Assembly (NCBI RefSeq): GCF_020012125.1
Contig: NZ_JAIFAG010000001.1
Coordinates: 868,001-932,000, forward strand
DNA from: Hymenobacter psoromatis
Lineage (GTDB): Bacteria; Bacteroidota; Bacteroidia; Cytophagales; Hymenobacteraceae
Direction: 5' to 3'
DNA length: 64,000 nucleotides
Numbering within the stretch: position 1 is the stretch's first letter; every line of letters begins with the position of its first letter. The notes below the pieces were generated by a model, which was given only the letters and a program-made list of their open reading frames with translations, did not search any database and was not told the DNA's origin. This document shows positions 50,501 to 57,637 of the stretch, one piece after another. The position numbers and the translations under genes are program-made.

Positions 50501-51682
50501 GCTGGCGTTGGTCAGGGCATTGCTGTTGAGCAAAAACTGCCGCACCGACCCCTGGCCTGCGTCGTTGGTATTGGTCACCACGTCGAAGCTAAACCCAAAA
50601 TCGAGGCCCGTTATGGGCAAGAGCGTGGCCGTCACCGGGGCCACGCTCTGGGCCGAAAGGCTGCTCAGCGCTTGCCCGCCCGTCGAGGCGGTACCTACCG
50701 TAAATGCTTGGGTGGTGTAGGTGCTGTAGCTGTTAGCCACGGCTTGCAGGTTCGCCAGCACTTGGTAGCCATTCACCGTCACGTTGATGCGTTGCAGCCC
50801 GCCGCTCTGCCGGTTGGCCGCCGCGAAGCTGATAGTGTAGGTGCCGGCCGGCAGGTTAAAGGCTTGGCTGATGGCCCCATCACCAGCACTGGTACTCTGA
50901 ATAAAGCCAGCCCGCGCGTTGGAAGCGGTGTTGGGCGGGGTAAACGCCGAGTTGTTGGCCTCAATACCCGAGGTACTGTTAAACGTCCAGCCAAAGGTGC
51001 TGGCCGGAATCGGATTGTACTGGTAGGTGCCGCCGAAGGTCGTTAGCGTGCCGTTCTCAAAGTCCGGGTTTTGAATGGGGTTCGTGGCGAGCGGCGTGCC
51101 GGTTTGCAGCACCTGCACGTTGTCCAGGAACAAGGTATTATCTACCCCGGCGGCCGAGGTGAGGCCCGTAAAAGCCAGGTTAATATTGTTGCCGATGGTC
51201 GTGCTCGTCACCACCACGCTGCCGGTATTGGCCGCGCCGTCGGCCGCGGCGGGGTTTTCGCCGCCCACGCGCTGCGCGTCGGCCGCGCCGCCGCTGGTGC
51301 GAAAGGTCTGCACCGGCAGCAGCCCGCCGGTAGCGCCCGGCCGGCCCGAACTCACCGTCGAGTTCACTACCCGCACGGTGTAGCCGGCCCCGCTGGTCAG
51401 GCCACCAAAAGTATACTGCCCGTTGGCATCCGTAGTGGTGGCCGTTACAAAATTGCCGCTGGCATTATACAGCTCCACGCGCGCGCCCGGCCGCTGAATG
51501 CTGCCCGTTGCAAAGCCTGAGGCAGTAGCCGAGGTAGTAGCCGTAGTATAGGTGCGCCCCGCCCCGCCGCCGTAGTTCACGTCTTCAAATACGGTACCGC
51601 TCAGCGACTGCGCGCTTCCGCTCAGCGGTCGGTACAAGCCCGCCAACAGTATACAAGTAATCGTAGTAAGAAAATGCTTCAT
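44594..51682 (-). CDS. Giant T9SS-secreted surface protein with beta-helix and DUF11-like repeats
   Basis: 2362 aa. Signal peptide about 1-24. In rough order: an SdrD-B-like domain (25-110; GTVFEDVNYGGGAGRTY), a galactose-binding-like domain (200-310), a right-handed beta-helix (500-800; repeated asparagine-rich turns such as VTNNTFFDNGNGG), many DUF11-like repeats of about 120-150 residues (930-1980; recurrent LANNSATATN-type ends), a cadherin-like segment, a fibronectin-like segment (DHFDVERSFDGATYGKIGQV) and a type A T9SS sorting domain at the C-terminus (SLAVYPSPATSST ... GTYFVRL). Expected on the cell surface as an adhesin or matrix protein. Its Thr/Gly/Ser-rich composition is typical of secreted repeats. 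No protease or partner gene is adjacent. Confidence 0.9.
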   Translation of the reverse strand: MKHFLTTITCILLAGLYRPLSGSAQSLSGTVFEDVNYGGGAGRTYTTATTSATASGFATGSIQRPGARVELYNASGNFVTATTTDANGQYTFGGLTSGAGYTVRVVNSTVSSGRPGATGGLLPVQTFRTSGGAADAQRVGGENPAAADGAANTGSVVVTSTTIGNNINLAFTGLTSAAGVDNTLFLDNVQVLQTGTPLATNPIQNPDFENGTLTTFGGTYQYNPIPASTFGWTFNSTSGIEANNSAFTPPNTASNARAGFIQSTSAGDGAISQAFNLPAGTYTISFAAANRQSGGLQRINVTVNGYQVLANLQAVANSYSTYTTQAFTVGTASTGGQALSSLSAQSVAPVTATLLPITGLDFGFSFDVVTNTNDAGQGSVRQFLLNSNALTNASLAQQGRTAGQETSIFMIPNGVAGSGAPQGLQRTPAAASGLNAGSSPNTWAQLQVLSALPTVTDANTALDATTQTTNVQDSNTGLVGTGGTVGTDARSLPQVNRPEVEIYGANTLNNVLRVAASGAVLRGLALHGAGANANGTVTLTGAQNFLVERCMLGTSALTIADPNILQANTYSANYNLQILGVSQGTVRNNLVAYASSSGLIYNGTAGSGLVSVTSNEFVQNGYRVSGGDNITAGDNGVANGTGPLRIRANLIRSANSDGVQFEIGSLSTNVVTNNTFFDNGNGGLTIARSQLEGSAILYLQRTGGKTSSNNDSIAYNVINQSQASGIVVGYGQRGVVITRNSIFFNGTPFNSPTGANLGIDIIPQSGFYVGSGNTVGARDYGNGDGVTPNNGPTSVSPAYGNAGMNYPIITYARVSALASTTVSVGGYVGSAPGQTAFAGAVVDFYAADNVPANNGGPVLAGDGRKVAHGEGRSYVGSLTADTNGNFAGTLTIPANTPPNVGPASSGLITATATLVSTSSNYGTSEFSPNVPIIITADVYATITGASGGVNAGTTGTFTVQFGNQSGTGPVQADGVTAQVQLPAGLTGVTATNGGTYNSTTGIISYSGYTGLQANNIPSGSSFSSTISYPQPVTGLVTASATIATTTNEGGLLANNSATATNLTNLLYDVTTTVAGPASAVAGAQVSYNVTTLNPVNAAFPSPAPLVTQTVSVPAGASNVYVTGGGVVSGSLAAGYTVTFPTLAALAPGQGLTNTVSFTAPAGSTYNVTGTVSTAPADGNGGNNTSTITTTTPSAASGSPANVYVKISPASSIVALNGAVSLTVEQGNYGPGAAAGLQTTVLLPPGLPTSGANAPTLAGYTLSSSTATTATYTNGTLTATYSATSGLFTLPAVTGSQPSGTTGTAANNYTLGYVATKAGVFPATATVSSTTPDPVLGDNVASAEVTVNPGVADLAITIIGPTLVAGGETLTYTVTTTNNGPADAQGVGQMVSILAGLPLTGPTAVRLNGAAPTSVSGSVATYGTGTGAATYNPLTGVVTFPAAGLPQLAVGSAISSTITYVAPANGNAVLTNTAAVQSSSLDMNLANNSASVAAPLQPVADVQVSISAAGFITTNASGGNPVLFGVTTLNNGPNIAPGTVTTVVLPTLLPISGTGPEVVRINGQVPSSVSNGVATYNFADGSSATYDSRTSNNSATPGRVTFSAQTNLPPGGSGVGATIGFVVPTGYIGQLVATASVAVSGILDNDQSNNLALAQPVLGTANGSNDVSTTVTASASTVTAGQPLTLTVTSSPGGGASGVLQALQLPAGLTSNGGTVTVSGGPSGSVVTGGTLSPNYDNTSGLLTFPAILNLTAPTSYSVVISRVPGQGPLVATASITANELDTNPANNVAIASVTITPAAALGVVVTGPTTAPVGSVVTYLLAATNNGPTTTTGTTQTVTIPAGVTAYSLNGGPLVTVSGPGPTTISLSVPTTLVAGVANTITSTISFVAPGNAGSSLAVSSSLSATGPASPVTATGSQTTMLISPAPIAYNVVNTLTSPEGNTAQAALALSPLQAQAQGLSSLNGTAPFVVLSLPLASQGVLSLAGSPVAAGQVLTTAQAGQLQFLPAAGFVGNAPFTFQAYDNNNLRSNVARYLIPVGSDNASVYTATPSKGGTVFYQNNDVIAYVIDPNGALYNGTGQIYQPTGPNAGQSATGPVNNGVQATTTTGDFTSTSVPAITSLSLLGLTYNPATGQLTVLDRTKLKAGTYTVSMTTTDLRGGITTQPVTFTIGANPLPVTLTEFTAKAVRNLDAALAWATASELNNDHFDVERSFDGATYGKIGQVAGSGSTTVARTYAFTDAGVGRAATGPVYYRLRQVDATGTSSYSPVRTISFAAAAASLAVYPSPATSSTTLDLSLLPAGTYQVTLLDATGRLVRHFDAAGGMLHSLDVSDLATGTYFVRLAGTSATGQALNLSQHLTKE

Positions 51683-51936
51683 AAATAAGAGTTTGATAAT
51701 AGAGCCAAGCGAGAATCTTTAGGATTTGAATTGTTGCTCAGCAAAAACAAATCCACAAGACCCTGCCTGCCTGGCTATTTCGCCCAATAACTGCTGTGGT
51801 GGGCCTAACGAAGGGTGAGAGGCGCTGAAAGAGGGGTTTTTGTGAGTGGCCCCTACTTAGAGTGAAATAAGGCACGGTTCGAGCGGGCGGTTGGCAGCCG
51901 CGGGCGCAGTCCGGCCAGCGCCGTAGCTTCGTAGGC

Positions 51937-53031
51937 GTGACGCCCTCCCTACCCCCCGCCGCGCCGCGCAAAATCATTCACCTCGACATGGATGCGTTTT
52001 ATGCCTCCTTGGAGCAGCGCGACGACCCGGCCCTGCGCGGCCGGCCGCTGGCCGTGGGCGGCACCCGCGCCCGCGGCGTGGTGATGGCCGCCAGCTACGA
52101 GGCTCGGCAATTTGGGGTGCGCTCGGCCATGCCGGCGGCCACGGCGGCGCGCCTCTGCCCCGAGCTGCGGTTCGTGCCGCCACGCTTCGAGGTGTATAAG
52201 GAAGTGTCGGGCCAGATTCGGGAGATTATGGCCGAGTACACGCCACTCATCGAGCCCGTGGCCCTCGATGAAGCCTACCTCGACGTGACGGATAACCTGG
52301 CCGGCCTACCCCTCGCCAGCGAGGTGGCCCGTCAAATCAGGGCTAAAATCCTGGCGCGCACCCAGCTTACGGCCTCGGCGGGAATTTCCTACAATAAGTT
52401 TCTGGCCAAGCTGGCCTCCGACCGCCGCAAGCCCAACGGGCAGTATGTGATTCCGCCCGAGCGCGGGCCAGCGTTCGTGGCCGGGCTGGGGGTAGGCGAG
52501 TTTCACGGCATCGGGCCGGCTACGCAGGCGCGGCTGCACGCGCTGGGCATCTTCACTGGGGCCGACCTGCGCGCCCAGCCCGAGGCGTTGCTGCGCCAGC
52601 ACTTCGGCAAGGCGGGCGGCTTCTACTACGCCATTGCCCGCGCTGAGGACCACCGCCCCGTGCGCCCCGACCGCCCCCGCAAGTCGGTGGGCACCGAAAT
52701 GACCTTCGCCCAGGACCTGCACGACTTGCCCGACCTACTAGCCGCGCTGCTGCCCGTGGCCGCCAAAGTATGGGCCTACTGCCAGCGCACCGGCCAGTCG
52801 GGCCGCTGCGTTACACTCAAAGTCAAGTACGCCGACTTTCAGCAAATTACCCGTAGCCGCACCCTACCCGCCGTCGTGTTTGATGAAGCCGCCCTGCTCC
52901 GTCTGGGCCAGGACCTGCTAACGGCCCTGCTACCCCTGCCGCAGGGCGTGCGCCTGCTGGGCCTCTCGCTTTCTACTCTCGATGGTGCTGAGGCAACGGC
53001 CGGGCCGAGCGGGCAGCTGGCGCTTTTTTAG
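51937..53031 (+). CDS. dinB: DNA polymerase IV (Y family)
   Basis: 364 aa from a GTG start. Translesion polymerase: IIHLDMDAFYASLEQRDDP carries the first metal-binding Asp residues, SYEARQFGVRSAMP the fingers, ALDEAYLDVT the catalytic Asp-Glu pair, and SYNKFLAKLASDRRKPNGQ the palm-thumb junction. A helix-hairpin-helix (FHGIGPATQARLHALG) and the little-finger domain follow. The usual C-terminal clamp-binding peptide is seen as QLALF at the very end. It is monocistronic and may be damage-induced; I did not identify a LexA site. Confidence 0.95.
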   Translation: MTPSLPPAAPRKIIHLDMDAFYASLEQRDDPALRGRPLAVGGTRARGVVMAASYEARQFGVRSAMPAATAARLCPELRFVPPRFEVYKEVSGQIREIMAEYTPLIEPVALDEAYLDVTDNLAGLPLASEVARQIRAKILARTQLTASAGISYNKFLAKLASDRRKPNGQYVIPPERGPAFVAGLGVGEFHGIGPATQARLHALGIFTGADLRAQPEALLRQHFGKAGGFYYAIARAEDHRPVRPDRPRKSVGTEMTFAQDLHDLPDLLAALLPVAAKVWAYCQRTGQSGRCVTLKVKYADFQQITRSRTLPAVVFDEAALLRLGQDLLTALLPLPQGVRLLGLSLSTLDGAEATAGPSGQLALF

Positions 53032-53042
53032 GGGGCTCAGGA

Positions 53043-53150
53043 TAAAAGAACGCCGTGCTGATAAAGCAAGCATCTTGCTCACATGCATTGGCTTGCTTGG
53101 GTCTTGTAGCGCAGACAAGATGCTTCCTTCGTCAGCATGACGTTCTTTTA
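53043..53150. repeat. Palindromic repeat (family A) after dinB
   Basis: 108 bp with outer arms TAAAAGAACGCCGTGCTGA and TCAGCATGACGTTCTTTTA and inner GCAAGCATCTTG / CAAGATGCTTCC. The left arm has diverged. Confidence 0.85.
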
Positions 53151-53178
53151 CACTAGCAATTACCCAATATTTCTCCCC

Positions 53179-53565
53179 ATGTCCGCCATCCAGGAAATTG
53201 AACAGCTCGAACGCCGGCGCTTCGACGCGCAGATTGCCAAAGACCTGCCGACGCTCGAAAGCATCTTTGCCGACGACCTCATCTACACCCACTCCAACGG
53301 CCACCAGGATGGCAAGGCGAGCTATATCGCGTCTATCGCCAGCGGCCAGAGCCGCTACGATAAGGTTGATATCGAGAATATGACCGTGCGGGCATACAAC
53401 GACGACCACACGGCCATCGTCAACGCCCTCATCCAGATTGACCTCGGCCCCGGCGTCGACGGCCAGCCCAGCTTCACGCGCATCAAGTACGTGGTGGTCT
53501 ACATCAAAGACGCCGCCAAAGGCTGGCAACTGGTGCTTTGGCACGCCCAGAAGCAAGCCGCGTAA
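53179..53565 (+). CDS. NTF2-like (SnoaL/DUF4440) protein
   Basis: 128 aa from the ATG at 53179; the frame is open upstream only through the repeat. It has the small cone fold pattern: a first helix with EIEQLERRRFDAQIAKDLPT, LESIFADDLIYTHSNGH, a central DKVDIENMTVRAYNDDHTAIVN sheet, and the closing WQLVLWHAQKQ. Members are enzymes, binding proteins or immunity-type proteins; no catalytic pair is clear here. It lies between two family A palindromes and forms a unit on its own. Confidence 0.85.
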   Translation: MSAIQEIEQLERRRFDAQIAKDLPTLESIFADDLIYTHSNGHQDGKASYIASIASGQSRYDKVDIENMTVRAYNDDHTAIVNALIQIDLGPGVDGQPSFTRIKYVVVYIKDAAKGWQLVLWHAQKQAA

Positions 53566-53580
53566 GCACTGGCGCTAAAA

Positions 53581-53701
53581 GCTACAAGAACGGTCATGCT
53601 GAGCTTGTCGAAGCATCTCTGCCGCGTACCTAACTTCAAATGTTAGGAGTACTTGCGCGGCAGAGATGCTTCGACAAGCTCAGCATGACCGTTCTTGTAG
53701 C
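53581..53701. repeat. Palindromic repeat (family A), most complete copy
   Basis: 121 bp, outer arms GCTACAAGAACGGTCATGCT and its complement, continuing through GAGCTTGTCGAAGCATCTC to a loop near 53632-53646. It lies between the NTF2-like gene and the convergent cupin gene. Confidence 0.92.
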
Positions 53702-53711
53702 GCGCTACCTC

Positions 53712-54281
53712 TTACCGCCAGATGGCGGGTAGGCCGGTGCTACGGCCCAGTAGCGGGTCGGTGGCGGGCAGTGGTAGCGCGGCGATGTTTTTATCGGTTT
53801 GGGGGCGCTCACCGGGCAGGCCGCGATTCACGTCCCAGTGGCGGCCATCGGGATAAGCCCCCACTACGCCCAGGTTCTCGCCGCCCAGGTTTTTGTGCCC
53901 TACCCCCGCCGGAATCACCAGGATATCACCAGCTTGCACGCGCACTTTCTGGCCGCCCTCGCCGCCCAGGTGTAGCAGCGCCGCGCCCGCGTAAATGCCC
54001 AGTACCTCGTGCGATGTGCTGTGGTAGTGGTGAAATGGGTACACGCCGTTACGCCAGGAGTTGGTCCAGTTATTAGCGGCAAAGTGGCTTTCCAGCCACG
54101 CCGCGCCGGCCGCGTCGCGCGCCGCGAATGCCTGCCGGTACAGCAGCAGGGGATAGGCGCTATTCGGAATCGTGCCGTCGTCTTTGAAAAACAGCTTCTC
54201 GGGTTGCAGCAGGCGCGTGGGGCGAAAGGTGGCGGCCAGCGGAGCCAGGCCCAACAGCGGCAAAAAGGCGCGGCGTTTCAT
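53712..54281 (-). CDS. Exported cupin-domain protein
   Basis: 189 aa. The N-terminus KRRAFLPLLGLAPLAATF looks like a Tat-type signal (double Arg, modest hydrophobic core). A cupin barrel follows at about 75-150: FHHYHSTSHEVLGIYAGAALLHLGGE gives the metal-ligand His cluster and Glu, and GDILVIPAGVGHKNLG the second motif with its His. Function is likely metal-dependent binding or catalysis in the periplasm; substrate unknown. It follows the CocE/NonD hydrolase gene on the same strand with a hairpin between them. Confidence 0.82.
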   Translation of the reverse strand: MKRRAFLPLLGLAPLAATFRPTRLLQPEKLFFKDDGTIPNSAYPLLLYRQAFAARDAAGAAWLESHFAANNWTNSWRNGVYPFHHYHSTSHEVLGIYAGAALLHLGGEGGQKVRVQAGDILVIPAGVGHKNLGGENLGVVGAYPDGRHWDVNRGLPGERPQTDKNIAALPLPATDPLLGRSTGLPAIWR

Positions 54282-54308
54282 CTGGAAAGTGAGGTTTAAG
54301 TAGCGAGT

Positions 54309-54356
54309 CGTTTGTCATTGCCGCGCTCCACTGCGTTGCGCTCGCAAGGACAAACG
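54309..54356. repeat. Palindromic repeat between hydrolase and cupin genes
   Basis: Ends CGTTTGTC and GACAAACG with inner ATTGC/GCAAG. The loop CGCTCCACTGCGTTGCGCTC matches the GC-rich words of the repeat at 40253 in reverse. It lies 2 bases past the hydrolase stop, so it could be a terminator. Confidence 0.65.
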
Positions 54357-54357
54357 G

Positions 54358-56346
54358 TTATTTCAGCACCGGTAGCGTCACACTCGAAGCGTGGCCGGAC
54401 TCGTGGTAAACCCGAATGGTAGCCTTCTGAAAATCAGCCGCGTTGGCGGTAGAAATGTTAACGAATTGCTGCGGATTGCGGTCCACCAGCGGGAACCAGC
54501 TGCTTTGCACCTGCACTTGCAGGCGATGGCCTTTTTTGAAGGTGTGCAGCACGTCGTTCAGCTCATACTTCACCTCGGTGGGCACGTTGGGCTGGAAGGG
54601 CTCGGGCTTAGTGAAGCTGTTGCGGAAGCGGCCGCGCAACACGTCGGCGCGCACCAGGCGCTGGGTGCCGGGTAGGGTGGTATTTTGCGCGCCGGGGGCG
54701 GGGTCGGCCGCGTCGTCGGGCAGCACGTCGATGAGCTTTACCACGAAGTCGGCGTCGGTGCCGGAGGTGCTCACCCAGAGGTCCACGGCCAGCGGGCCGG
54801 CCACGGTCAGGTCGGCGGGCAGGGGTAGGGTTTGGAAGGTGAGCACGTCGGGCCGCTCGGCCGCAAAGCGCTGGTCGGCAATCATGTACTCGTTGCTGCG
54901 GCTGCTCAGGATACCGGGCGCGTAGGGCACCGGGTGCGCCGGGTCGCTGAGGTATTCGGAGAAGGTAGGGGAAGCTATTGAGTTAGCCGGTTGTGTGCGG
55001 ACGATGTGAAAGTCAGACTGCTGCTGATAAGGAGCAAGCTGCCCTTCTACTACTCCATAGAGAACACCGCCCGGCTGAAAATAAAACGGCATTTCCTGCG
55101 CCGCCTTGGGCGGCCAGGCGGGGTAGGTTTTCCAGTCGTTCGTGCCCGTGTCGAACACCGTGGCTTCGGCCGCGTTGAAGCTGCCTTTGTCTTTCAGGTA
55201 GAAGTTGAAAAACGGCGTTTCCAGGGTGCGGCGGAAGTATTCGGCGGTGTTTTGGCCAAACGTCAGGGGGCCGAATTTGCTCCAGTCGGGCCGGCTCCAG
55301 GCCCCGTGGGTCCAGGGGCCCATCACGAGGCGGTTGGTGGCGGCGGGGTTCTGCTTTTCGATGGCCTGGTAGGTGTGCAGCGCCCCAAACAGGTCCTCGG
55401 CATCGTACCAGCCGCCGACGACCAGCACGGCCGGCCGCACGCCCGTGAGGTGCGGCCGGATATTGCGCGCCTGCCAGTAGGCATCGTAGGTGTCGTGGGC
55501 CAGGTACTCGTTCCAGATGCGCGCCCGGCCGTTGAAATACTGGCTCTGATTGGCGTTTTTGATGGGCCCTAGGTCCAGGAAAAACTGGTAGGCATCGGCA
55601 ATTTTCGGCGCAAATAATTGCTGGTACGCCGCCACCGGCTGGGGCCGGGGCACGTCGAAATAATTGGTAAAATCGAAGTTATCGAGCAGAAAAAACGCCC
55701 CGCCGTGCCGGGCATCATCGCCGATAAACTCGTCGGTAACCGGGGCCTGCGGCGACACGGCTTTCAGCGCCGGGTGGGCGTTGGGCAGGCTGGCCGAGGC
55801 GTAAAAGCCGGGGTAGGAAATGCCCGTAATGCCCACCCGGCCGTTGTTGCCGGGCACGTGTTTCAGCAGCCACTCGATGGTGTCGTAGGTGTCGGTACTT
55901 TCGTCGTGGGCCTGGCCCTTGGCGGCCTTGCCGCCGCTACCGGGGGGTAGGGCGGGGGTCATTTCCTCAAACTGCCCTTCGCTCAGATAGCGCCCACGCA
56001 CGTCCTGGTACACAAAAATATACTTCTCCTGGCTTAGCTCGCGGCTGGGGCCGGGGCCGCGGGTAGCGTAGGTGTCGGCCCCGCGCGGGCCGGCCGAATA
56101 GGGCGTCCGCTCCATCAGGAAGGGGTAGGGGATGGCTTTGCTCGCATCGCGCGGCACGTAGAGGATGGTGGCCAGCCGGGTGCCGTCGCGCATCGGAATG
56201 AGCTGCTCCAGTTTGCGGTAATTCTGGCGCACGAAGAGCGAGTCTTGGGTGCGAGTGGCCGGGGTGGTTTGGGCGGCGGCGGGCAGGGCGAGGGCGGCGG
56301 CCAGCAGCAGGCTGCCGGCCAGCCGGCGGGGGTAGGGATGGGGCAT
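54358..56346 (-). CDS. CocE/NonD hydrolase (alpha-amino acid ester hydrolase / X-Pro peptidase type)
   Basis: 662 aa from the ATG at 56346; the frame stays open 723 bases further, but that part is antisense to the aldo/keto reductase. Signal peptide about 1-25. Alpha/beta-hydrolase with the S15/CocE signature DVRGRYLSEGQF, catalytic Ser177 in GITGISYPGFYAS, the Asp in GGWYDAEDLFGAL and His in MGPWTHGAWS, then the jelly-roll C-terminal domain (ADFVVKLIDVLPD). Family members split N-terminal amides or esters of small acyl groups. It acts in the periplasm or outside. Substrate undetermined. Confidence 0.9.
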   Translation of the reverse strand: MPHPYPRRLAGSLLLAAALALPAAAQTTPATRTQDSLFVRQNYRKLEQLIPMRDGTRLATILYVPRDASKAIPYPFLMERTPYSAGPRGADTYATRGPGPSRELSQEKYIFVYQDVRGRYLSEGQFEEMTPALPPGSGGKAAKGQAHDESTDTYDTIEWLLKHVPGNNGRVGITGISYPGFYASASLPNAHPALKAVSPQAPVTDEFIGDDARHGGAFFLLDNFDFTNYFDVPRPQPVAAYQQLFAPKIADAYQFFLDLGPIKNANQSQYFNGRARIWNEYLAHDTYDAYWQARNIRPHLTGVRPAVLVVGGWYDAEDLFGALHTYQAIEKQNPAATNRLVMGPWTHGAWSRPDWSKFGPLTFGQNTAEYFRRTLETPFFNFYLKDKGSFNAAEATVFDTGTNDWKTYPAWPPKAAQEMPFYFQPGGVLYGVVEGQLAPYQQQSDFHIVRTQPANSIASPTFSEYLSDPAHPVPYAPGILSSRSNEYMIADQRFAAERPDVLTFQTLPLPADLTVAGPLAVDLWVSTSGTDADFVVKLIDVLPDDAADPAPGAQNTTLPGTQRLVRADVLRGRFRNSFTKPEPFQPNVPTEVKYELNDVLHTFKKGHRLQVQVQSSWFPLVDRNPQQFVNISTANAADFQKATIRVYHESGHASSVTLPVLK

Positions 56347-56493
56347 AAACGGGGGGCGAAAAGCGCTTGCGGACCGGAAAGTAATGCTTAGCTGACGTTT
56401 ACTGGGCCACTGGTGGGGGGTAGGGCCGAAACCCCGGCGGCGGCTAGTAGTTTTAGCGCCGCAACGTTCCCTTTTCCTCCCAGGCTTTTTCTC

Positions 56494-57489
56494 ATGGCTT
56501 ACCTCCCCAACCCCGCCCGCTACGAGGCGATGCAATACCGCCGCTGCGGCCGCAGCGGCCTGCAACTGCCGGCCGTGTCGCTGGGCCTGTGGCAGAATTT
56601 TGGCGAGAAAGATGCCCAGGCCAACTGCCGCGCCATCCTGCGCACGGCCTTCGACGCGGGTATCACGCACTTCGACCTGGCCAATAATTACGGCCCGCCC
56701 CAGGGCTCGGCCGAGGAGATGTTTGGCCGCCTGCTGCACGACGACTTCCGCGGCTACCGCGACGAGCTCATCATCTCCAGTAAGGCCGGCTACGGCATGT
56801 GGCCCGGCCCCTACGGCGACGGCGGCTCGCGCAAGTATTTGATGTCCAGCCTCGACCAGAGCCTGCGCCGGATGAAGCTCGACTACGTAGATATTTTCTA
56901 CCACCACCGCCCCGACCCCGACACGCCCGTGGAGGAAAGCATGGGTGCCCTCGATAGTATGGTGCGCCAGGGTAAGGCCCTGTACGTGGGCATCTCCAAC
57001 TACCCACCCGAGCAGGCGCGGCGCGCCATTGAGGTGCTGCGCGCGCTGGGCACGCCCTGCCTCATCCATCAGCCCAAGTACTCGATGCTGGTGCGCGAGC
57101 CCGAAAAGGGCCTGCTCGATGTGCTGGCCGAAGAGGGGGTAGGGTGCATCCCGTTCTCGCCCCTGGCCCAGGGCCTACTGACCGACAAGTACTTAGCCGG
57201 AGTGCCCGACGACTCGCGGGTGGCCCGCAACCTCGGCAACGGCGCGCTCGACGAAAACCAGCTCACGTCCCCCAACGTGGCCAAAGTGCAAAAGCTCAAC
57301 GAACTGGCCCAGGCTCGCCACCAAACAATGGCCCAGCTGGCCCTGGCCTGGGTGCTGAAAGACCCGCGCATCACGTCCGTCATCATCGGGGCCAGCAAGC
57401 CGAGTCAGGTAACCGACGCCATCGGCAGCCTGAAAAATTACCAGTTCAGCCAGGAGGAGCTAGCGCGGATTGAGGAGATTTTGAAGTAA
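56494..57489 (+). CDS. Aldo/keto reductase, YghZ/MgrA-like
   Basis: 331 aa from the ATG at 56494. NADPH-dependent reductase with the tetrad Asp61 and Tyr66 (HFDLANNYGPPQGSAEE), Lys97 (LIISSKAGYGMWPGPYG) and His138 (VDIFYHHRPDPDTP). The segment after the Lys and the closing SVIIGASKPSQVTDAIGSL match the L-glyceraldehyde 3-phosphate reductase subgroup. It would detoxify small aldehydes such as methylglyoxal. It is divergent from the hydrolase gene and followed by a family A palindrome. Confidence 0.93.
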   Translation: MAYLPNPARYEAMQYRRCGRSGLQLPAVSLGLWQNFGEKDAQANCRAILRTAFDAGITHFDLANNYGPPQGSAEEMFGRLLHDDFRGYRDELIISSKAGYGMWPGPYGDGGSRKYLMSSLDQSLRRMKLDYVDIFYHHRPDPDTPVEESMGALDSMVRQGKALYVGISNYPPEQARRAIEVLRALGTPCLIHQPKYSMLVREPEKGLLDVLAEEGVGCIPFSPLAQGLLTDKYLAGVPDDSRVARNLGNGALDENQLTSPNVAKVQKLNELAQARHQTMAQLALAWVLKDPRITSVIIGASKPSQVTDAIGSLKNYQFSQEELARIEEILK

Positions 57490-57506
57490 GTGGGCGAATA
57501 AGTGAA

Positions 57507-57617
57507 TAAAAGAATGTCATGCTGACGAAGGAAGCATCGCGCTCGCGCAAATAACCTCAGACGTTAGGTTTACTTGCGCGAGCGAGATGCTTCCTTCGTC
57601 AGCATGACGTTCTTTTA
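57507..57617. repeat. Palindromic repeat (family A) after the reductase gene
   Basis: 111 bp with outer arms TAAAAGAATGTCATGCTGA and TCAGCATGACGTTCTTTTA; inner arms CGAAGGAAGCATC and the complement. Bidirectional terminator position between convergent genes. Confidence 0.9.
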
Positions 57618-57637
57618 GCATCCATTCCCCACTCCCC

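Noticed and set aside
45600-51520. Long plus-strand frames opposite the giant surface protein
   Set aside because: Shadows of its high-GC repetitive coding; they have His/Arg/Gly-rich composition and no motifs.
54358-57069. A 903-residue frame on the minus strand reaching far upstream of the CocE/NonD hydrolase
   Set aside because: The first 241 codons are antisense to the aldo/keto reductase and precede a clear signal peptide at 56346.
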